The notes beneath the pieces were generated by a model. It searched no databases. It was given only the letters and a program-made list of their open reading frames with translations, and had not been told where the DNA came from. From DATMBL01 sp050735975 (GTDB taxonomy: Bacteria; Desulfobacterota; Binatia; UBA9968), in contig JBOHVS010000390.1 of the NCBI GenBank assembly GCA_050735975.1, positions 1 through 9,187 on the forward strand: a stretch of 9,187 nucleotides of DNA, in the 5' to 3' direction. The stretch's first letter is position 1. Every line of letters begins with the position of its first letter. Of the stretch, positions 6,079-9,187 are shown in pieces. A program made the position numbers and the translations under genes.

Positions 6079-7275
6079 ATGAGCATCCGCGGCAAAGCAG
6101 CAATCGTTGGCGTCGGCGAAACGCCGGTGGATCGCTCGGGCGGCAAGCCCGGCGAGTCGCGCAAGTCGACTGCCGAATATCTCGCGTGGGCGTCACGCCT
6201 CGCGCTCGAAGACGCAGGACTCACCATAAAGGATCTGGACGGCCAGGGGCTTGGCGCGATCTACACGACAAACCATTCGCAGCCTTTCTGGCCCGAGGAA
6301 GTGGCAAGCATCGTGGGGTTCACGCCGAGCGTCGCGCTCGCCGGGGGAAACGGCGGCGCAAGTTCAGTGTCCCTGCTGGGACACGCGACCGCCGTTATCG
6401 CCGCCGGACTCGTGGATCTCGTTCTCGTCATTGCCGCGGCCGCTCCTTTCAGCGAACATGGCCGCACGCGCGGGGAACCCATGGATACGCGCGATTTTGA
6501 AATGCCGTTCGGCGTCATGGGCCCCAATTGCAAGATCTCTTTCGTCATGAGCCGCTATATGTATGAGTCGGGCATGACCGAGGATCACTTCGGCAAGATC
6601 GCCGTTACAGGCCGTTACCATGCCTCGCTGAATCCAAGCGCTTATCTCAGAAAGCCGATCACCATCGAGGATTACAAAAAATCGCGGCTCATCTCGGACC
6701 CGATCCGGCTGTACGACTGCGTGTTGCCGGCCAACGGCGGCAAAGCTTACATTCTCGCCTCGCCGGAACGGGCGAAGTCGCTCCGCAAGTCGCCGATCTG
6801 GCTGCTCGGCTGGGGCGAGCGGGAGAATCCTACGGCGGGGCCGCGCTATCGCGCGAACCCGCTGATTACCGGCATCCGTGAGTGCGCTGAAACGGCGTTC
6901 AAGATGGCAGCGGATGTGACGCACAAGGACATAAAATGTCTTAATCTCTATGACGACTACATTCCTATCGTTATGCTACAAATCGAAGATCTCGGTTTTT
7001 GCAACAAGAATGAAAAGGAGTTTTTCGAAAAAACCGATTTCACGTTCAAAGGCGATCTACCGATCCAAACCGGTGGCGGCATGATCAACTGCGGCCAGCC
7101 ATCGACGACGGGCGGAATGCTCCACGTTATCGAGACCGTCCGCCAGTTGCGCGGTGAAGGCGGCGATCGTCAAGTGCCCAACATCAAGTTCGGCATTTCA
7201 ACAGGGCTGGGCGCCGTCAACTACGGCAAGAATTTCGGCTGCACCGCAGCGGCCATCCTGGGAAATACCCTGTAG
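6079..7275 (+). CDS. Thiolase-like protein (SCP2/Ltp2-type, lacks the canonical catalytic Cys and His)
   Basis: This 398-aa protein has the SCP-x/lipid-transfer type thiolase fold. AAIVGVGETP opens the N-terminal core. GGNGGASSVSLLGHA (residues 89-103) is the nucleophile region, but Gly/Ala stands where degradative thiolases have Cys. LYDDYIPIVMLQIEDLGFC (290-308) matches the family's YD-x-F/Y segment, with Tyr291 and Tyr294. GGGMINCGQPSTTGG (332-346) has Gln340 in place of the GHP His, and FGCTAAAIL carries Cys388. Ltp2 and BbsB-type enzymes with these traits form or cleave C-C bonds of acyl-CoAs as complexes with DUF35 proteins. Here a DUF35 gene follows 265 bp downstream, so the pair probably forms such an aldolase or thiolase. 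The substrate is unknown. I chose ATG 6079 over the adjacent TTG 6076 because GGAG (6067-6070) lies 8 nt upstream. A strong promoter and operator precede it. Confidence 0.9.
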   Translation: MSIRGKAAIVGVGETPVDRSGGKPGESRKSTAEYLAWASRLALEDAGLTIKDLDGQGLGAIYTTNHSQPFWPEEVASIVGFTPSVALAGGNGGASSVSLLGHATAVIAAGLVDLVLVIAAAAPFSEHGRTRGEPMDTRDFEMPFGVMGPNCKISFVMSRYMYESGMTEDHFGKIAVTGRYHASLNPSAYLRKPITIEDYKKSRLISDPIRLYDCVLPANGGKAYILASPERAKSLRKSPIWLLGWGERENPTAGPRYRANPLITGIRECAETAFKMAADVTHKDIKCLNLYDDYIPIVMLQIEDLGFCNKNEKEFFEKTDFTFKGDLPIQTGGGMINCGQPSTTGGMLHVIETVRQLRGEGGDRQVPNIKFGISTGLGAVNYGKNFGCTAAAILGNTL

Positions 7276-7276
7276 A

Positions 7277-7364
7277 GCAGGTTAAGGTTCAGGCTAAGGT
7301 TGAGCGCACCGACACGCCACCCTATAGGGTAAGGAAGCAGGTTGAGGTTAAGGCTGAGGTTAGG
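7277..7364 (+). repeat. AGGTTN hexamer arrays flanking a perfect 12-bp palindrome
   Basis: Two 28-nt blocks, 7277-7304 and 7337-7364, match at 23 of 28 positions. Each is GCAGGTT followed by degenerate AGGYTN hexamers, and the differences cluster at the sixth base of the hexamer. Between them is the perfect palindrome ACCCTATAGGGT (7319-7330). The block begins right after the thiolase stop codon. Simple-sequence slippage plus duplication is a likely origin. Confidence 0.65.
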
Positions 7365-7402
7365 GAACAGGTTCGCGGTTCGAAGGAAAGAGTTACAAGC
7401 AT

Positions 7403-7522
7403 TCTCGCGCAAAGCCGCAAAGCGCGCCAAGTTTACAGAAATAGGACGATATTTTTTCTTTGCGTTCTTGGCGTTTTGGCGCGATGAATTGCGCCCTTCG
7501 TGATCTTCGTGGTGAGAAAGTT
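7403..7522. repeat. CGCAAAG/CTTCGTG dispersed repeat (A'-A-B)
   Basis: 7403-7431 (TCTCGCGCAAAG, CCGCAAAGCGCGCCAAG) is imperfectly inverted against 7458-7485 (CTTTGCGTTCTTGG, CGTTTTGGCGCGAT), with an AT-rich middle. 7496-7522 (CTTCGTGATCTTCGTGGTGA, then GAAAGTT) is the same module as the right arm at 5914-5932. A trace of the B' module, CGAAGGAAA, precedes it at about 7381. The block ends just before the AGGAAGG ribosome-binding site of the DUF35 gene. Confidence 0.75.
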
Positions 7523-7540
7523 CTAGGAAGGTTTTAAACT

Positions 7541-7984
7541 ATGGCGGAAGAGACGAAAGCGACTCGAAAACCCCTTCCTGAGATTACGCCGCTCAACCAG
7601 CCTTTCTGGGCGGGTACACGAGAGGGCAAGCTCGTTATGCAAAGCTGCAGCGATTGCAACGCCTGGGTTTGGTGCCCGCGTCCTGTCTGCGGCGAATGCG
7701 GCAGCGACAAACTGGAATGGACCCAGCTCAGCGGCCGCGGCAAAGTCTTCGCTTTTACCGTTATCCGCGAAGTCGTCGGCCGCGCGCTCAGAGGCTTCGC
7801 GCCCGATATTCCTTACGTTACCGCCTGGATCGATCTCGACGAAGGCCCGCGCTTCTGCAGCAACATCATCGGCTGCCCGATAGAAAACGTGAAGATCGGC
7901 ATGGACCTCGAAGCCGTTTTCGAAGACACCGGCGAAGGCGTGACTCTGCCGAAATTCAGCCCTCGGTTTGCGCAGACCGGTTAA
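7541..7984 (+). CDS. DUF35 OB-fold protein with zinc ribbon, partner of the thiolase-like protein
   Basis: This is a 147-aa protein of the usual DUF35 length. An N-terminal helix (PLNQPFWAGTREGKLVMQSC) leads to a rubredoxin-like zinc ribbon with C36-x2-C39 and C50-x2-C53, plus a spare C45. The OB-fold follows from about residue 60, with GRGKVFAFTVI, the DIPYVTAWIDLDEGPRF strands and GMDLEAVFEDTGEGVTLPKF at the end. DUF35 proteins bind thiolase-like subunits and channel or bind acyl-CoA, as in ChsH2-DUF35 with Ltp2, BbsA with BbsB and archaeal HMG-CoA synthase complexes. The upstream thiolase-like gene is the probable partner. AGGAAGG (7525-7531) lies 9 nt before ATG. The 265-bp gap from the thiolase gene is unusually long and filled with repeats, yet the frame is intact. 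A decayed relative of the last ~48 residues lies at 9051-9187. Confidence 0.9.
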   Translation: MAEETKATRKPLPEITPLNQPFWAGTREGKLVMQSCSDCNAWVWCPRPVCGECGSDKLEWTQLSGRGKVFAFTVIREVVGRALRGFAPDIPYVTAWIDLDEGPRFCSNIIGCPIENVKIGMDLEAVFEDTGEGVTLPKFSPRFAQTG

Positions 7985-8042
7985 TTCGACGTGTTTCTGT
8001 ACCGTTTGGCATCATCTTTCGGGTTGTTGGATTACCGACACC

Positions 8043-8066
8043 AAGCAGATGGGTTTTTCACGGCCT
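8043..8066 (-). repeat. Possible short fragment of palindromic repeat family P
   Basis: Read on the minus strand this is AGGCCGTGAAAAACCCATCT then GCTT. It resembles the outer end of copy 2 (AGGCTGTTGAAAAAGGCCCA, then TCTGCTT) with a 3-nt shortening. It lies between the DUF35 gene and the antitoxin promoter. The match is short and could be coincidental. Confidence 0.4.
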
Positions 8067-8075
8067 ATTAGATTC

Positions 8076-8109
8076 TTGACAACCAATGAACTAGTGGACT
8101 AAGCTTAGT
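8076..8109 (+). promoter_or_regulatory. Antitoxin-toxin promoter with 12-bp palindromic operator
   Basis: TTGACA (8076-8081) is a consensus -35. The -10 would fall at 8099-8105 (CTAAGC or TAAGCT, weak). That position is inside the perfect palindrome ACTAAGCTTAGT (8098-8109), and ACTAGT (8090-8095) is a second small palindrome beside it. Phd/YefM antitoxins repress their own operon by binding such palindromes. Transcription would start only a few bases before the ATG at 8116, which lacks a Shine-Dalgarno, so the mRNA may be nearly leaderless. Confidence 0.5.
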
Positions 8110-8115
8110 TTAGTC

Positions 8116-8355
8116 ATGAATCAGGTAAACATCCACCAGGCGAAAACACAACTTTCACGATTAGTCGAACTGGCCGCCAGGGGCGAAGAGATCATTATCG
8201 CGAAGTCTGGAAAGCCGGTCGCTCGCTTGGTTCCGTACGCTCCCGGGGGCAAAGCGCGCCGGCCCGGACAACTGCGTGGCAAGATACGCATCAAGAGGAA
8301 TTTTGATCAGCCTCTTCCAAAAGAGATCCTGGTTTCATTCGAAAGCAAATCGTAA
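8116..8355 (+). CDS. Phd/YefM-family antitoxin
   Basis: This 79-aa protein has the typical Phd-type antitoxin arrangement. MNQVNIHQAKTQLSRLVELA is the first strand and helix of the DNA-binding dimer fold. GEEIIIAKSGKPVARLVPY (residues 29-47) is the diagnostic hairpin of Phd/YefM antitoxins that accompany PIN toxins. The basic, proline-rich tail (residues 48-79) would be disordered until it wraps the toxin and blocks its active site. It lies upstream of a VapC-type PIN gene, as usual. Its stop TAA (8353-8355) would normally lie within a few bases of the toxin start, but here 112 bp intervene. The frame shows no damage. A palindromic operator candidate precedes it. Confidence 0.9.
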   Translation: MNQVNIHQAKTQLSRLVELAARGEEIIIAKSGKPVARLVPYAPGGKARRPGQLRGKIRIKRNFDQPLPKEILVSFESKS

Positions 8356-8357
8356 AC

Positions 8358-8460
8358 CCCGTACCACGGACTTACCTCTATGGCTTTGGGGCTCTGCCCC
8401 TTCGGGGAAGTTCGGGACATTCATCCCCGTACTTACGTGCGGGGCGTTCTGTGTTATGGG
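8358..8460. mobile_element. Hairpin-rich ~102-bp insertion between antitoxin and toxin
   Basis: GTAAACC occurs at 8352-8358 and again at 8461-8467 and flanks the insert like a 7-bp target duplication. Removing the insert and one copy leaves the antitoxin stop TAA 3 nt before the toxin GTG, the normal compact layout. The ends are imperfectly inverted: CCCGTACCACGGAC from 8358 against GTTCTGTGTTATGGG at 8446-8460, about 10 of 15 matches. Inside are CCCC-TTC-GGGG, GGGGC-TCT-GCCCC and CCCCGTAC (8425-8432)-TTAC-GTGCGGGG (8437-8444) hairpins. It contains no gene, so it would be a non-autonomous, REP- or MITE-like unit (inference). Confidence 0.55.
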
Positions 8461-8467
8461 GTAAACC

Positions 8468-8863
8468 GTGCGGTTGCTCCTCGATACCCATGTGCTGCTC
8501 TGGTGGATGTCTGATGACCGTAAGCTTTCCAAGGAAGCGCGTGAGATCATTGCCAACCCGAGAAATGACGGACTAGTGAGTTCAGCGTCCGTCTGGGAAA
8601 TCGCGATTAAGGCAGCGTTGGGGCGAATTGAGATTGAACTCAACGATCTCGAGGACGCGATCGTCGCGAGCGGCTTCCAACCTTTAGTGATCTCTTTTCA
8701 ACACGCCGTCGCCGTTGGTCGATTGCCTGCTGTGCATCGTGATCCTTTCGATCGGATGCTTGTCGCTCAAGCTAGCGTCGAGAAGCTGCGTATTATTTCC
8801 CACGATCGAGTATTTGAACGATACGGTCTGAACACCGAAGGGGTACCGCCAATTATCGTTTAG
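8468..8863 (+). CDS. vapC: VapC-type PIN-domain ribonuclease toxin
   Basis: This 131-aa protein is a complete PIN domain. The acidic residues that bind Mg2+ are all present: D6 in LLLDTHVLLWW, E44 in SSASVWEIAIK, and D92/D95 in HRDPFDRMLVAQA. D113 in IISHDRVFERY lies further on. The RDPFDR-LVAQA form with a Phd-type partner is the common VapC subclass with VLLWW near the N-terminus. VapC toxins cut structured RNA, often tRNA, when the antitoxin is degraded. The start is GTG 8468, as the protein motif begins two codons later. GGGG at 8458-8461 is the only Shine-Dalgarno-like sequence, and it lies mostly in the insertion that separates the genes. The insertion should break translational coupling to the antitoxin, yet both reading frames are intact. 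Confidence 0.9.
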   Translation: MRLLLDTHVLLWWMSDDRKLSKEAREIIANPRNDGLVSSASVWEIAIKAALGRIEIELNDLEDAIVASGFQPLVISFQHAVAVGRLPAVHRDPFDRMLVAQASVEKLRIISHDRVFERYGLNTEGVPPIIV

Positions 8864-8893
8864 ATCCGTGCGACAACCAGCCGCTGGAACGCT

Positions 8894-9051
8894 CTTTGCG
8901 GCCTTGGCGTCTTGGCGCGATAAATCGGGCCGAAAACTTCGTGATCTTCGTGCTCTTGTGTGGTGACAAACTTTAACCACGAATGACTCGAAGCACACGA
9001 AGGAAAACGGGATAGAAGCAATCTCGCGCAAAGGCGCAAAGCGCGCCAAGG
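8894..9051. repeat. Nested palindromic repeat (A-B-B'-A')
   Basis: The outer arms 8894-8921 (CTTTGCGGCCTTGGCGTCTT, then GGCGCGAT) and 9021-9051 (ATCTCGCGCAAAGGCGCAAA, then GCGCGCCAAGG) are inverted relatives. The inner arms, 8938-8965 (CTTCGTGATCTTCGTG and beyond) and 8976-9003 (ACCACGAATGACTCGAAG and beyond), are inverted too. The same A and B modules form the repeats at 5860-5932 (B'-B) and 7403-7522 (A'-A-B). Its right end coincides with the start of the DUF35 remnant. Confidence 0.75.
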
Positions 9052-9187
9052 GATCGATTTACGAAGGCCCGCGCTTCTGCAGCAACATCATCGGCTGCCC
9101 GATAAAAAAGCGTGAAAATCGGTATAGACGTCGAAGCCGTTTTCGAAGACACCGGCGATGGCGTAACTCTTCCGAAGTTCCGGCCAC
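9051..9187 (+). pseudogene. Decayed 3' fragment of a DUF35 OB-fold gene (paralogue of 7541-7984)
   Basis: From GGATCGAT (9051-9058) to the window end the sequence follows 7827-7964 of the intact gene. It shares CTGCAGCAACATCATCGGCT and GAAGCCGTTTTCGAAGACAC. There is a 2-nt deletion near 9059 and a 1-nt insertion near 9108-9113, so no single frame is open. Past the second indel the recoverable peptide is VKIGIDVEAVFEDTGDGVTL, against VKIGMDLEAVFEDTGEGVTL in the intact gene. Differences are mostly conservative or synonymous, which suggests an old paralogue that was functional before decay. The 5' two-thirds is absent, replaced by a palindromic repeat. It may extend past the window. Confidence 0.75.

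Noticed and set aside
8276..8464. Small plus-strand frame spanning the antitoxin end and the insertion
   Set aside because: It overlaps the antitoxin in another frame, has no ribosome-binding site or motif, and exists only because the hairpin insertion lacks stops in that frame.

Overview
This is a GC-rich bacterial accessory or catabolic region. The gene content is hydantoinase/acetone-carboxylase-type enzymes, periplasmic NMT1/THI5-type solute-binding proteins, a thiolase-like protein with a DUF35 OB-fold partner, a solitary DUF559 nuclease and a Phd/VapC toxin-antitoxin pair. Together with the many dispersed palindromic repeats (CGCAAAG-, CACGAAGG- and GGCTGYTGAAAAA-type), this suggests an uncultured soil or subsurface Gram-negative of the former Deltaproteobacteria, such as Binatota, Tectomicrobia or Rokubacteria relatives. 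The taxonomy is a guess from style; no marker gene is present.

Layout. Positions 1-248 hold the C-terminus of a HyuA-like subunit. Positions 466-2691 hold a HyuB-like subunit fused to an acetone-carboxylase-gamma-like zinc domain. Positions 2801-3776 hold a secreted solute-binding protein split by one extra A in an A7 run. Positions 3919-4332 hold a DUF559 endonuclease-fold protein whose C-terminal tail is encoded by a dispersed repeat. On the minus strand, 4582-5565 hold a second, intact solute-binding protein. The 513-bp divergent intergenic region 5566-6078 carries hairpins, a CACGAAGG repeat and a good sigma70 promoter overlapped by an 18-bp inverted repeat. This promoter leads into a thiolase-like gene (6079-7275) and, after 265 bp of repeat DNA, its DUF35 partner (7541-7984). 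A Phd-type antitoxin (8116-8355) and a VapC-type PIN toxin (8468-8863) follow. They are separated by a ~102-bp hairpin-rich insertion flanked by a 7-bp direct repeat. The window ends in a nested palindrome (8894-9051) fused to a decayed partial paralogue of the DUF35 gene (9051-9187).

How the genes may work together (inference). HyuA plus HyuB-gamma would form an ATP-dependent hydrolase or carboxylase acting on a small cyclic imide or ketone. The two binding proteins would capture small organic solutes, although no permease or ATPase is in view. The thiolase-like protein lacks the usual nucleophilic Cys and the GHP His and sits with DUF35. That resembles the Ltp2/ChsH2-DUF35 and BbsB/BbsA complexes, which make or break C-C bonds in acyl-CoAs.

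The most striking signal is non-coding. A ~120-130-bp palindromic repeat family begins 0-1 nt after the stop codons of three different genes, always in the same orientation relative to the gene. In addition, three gene pairs that are normally tightly spaced have each been opened by repeat DNA.
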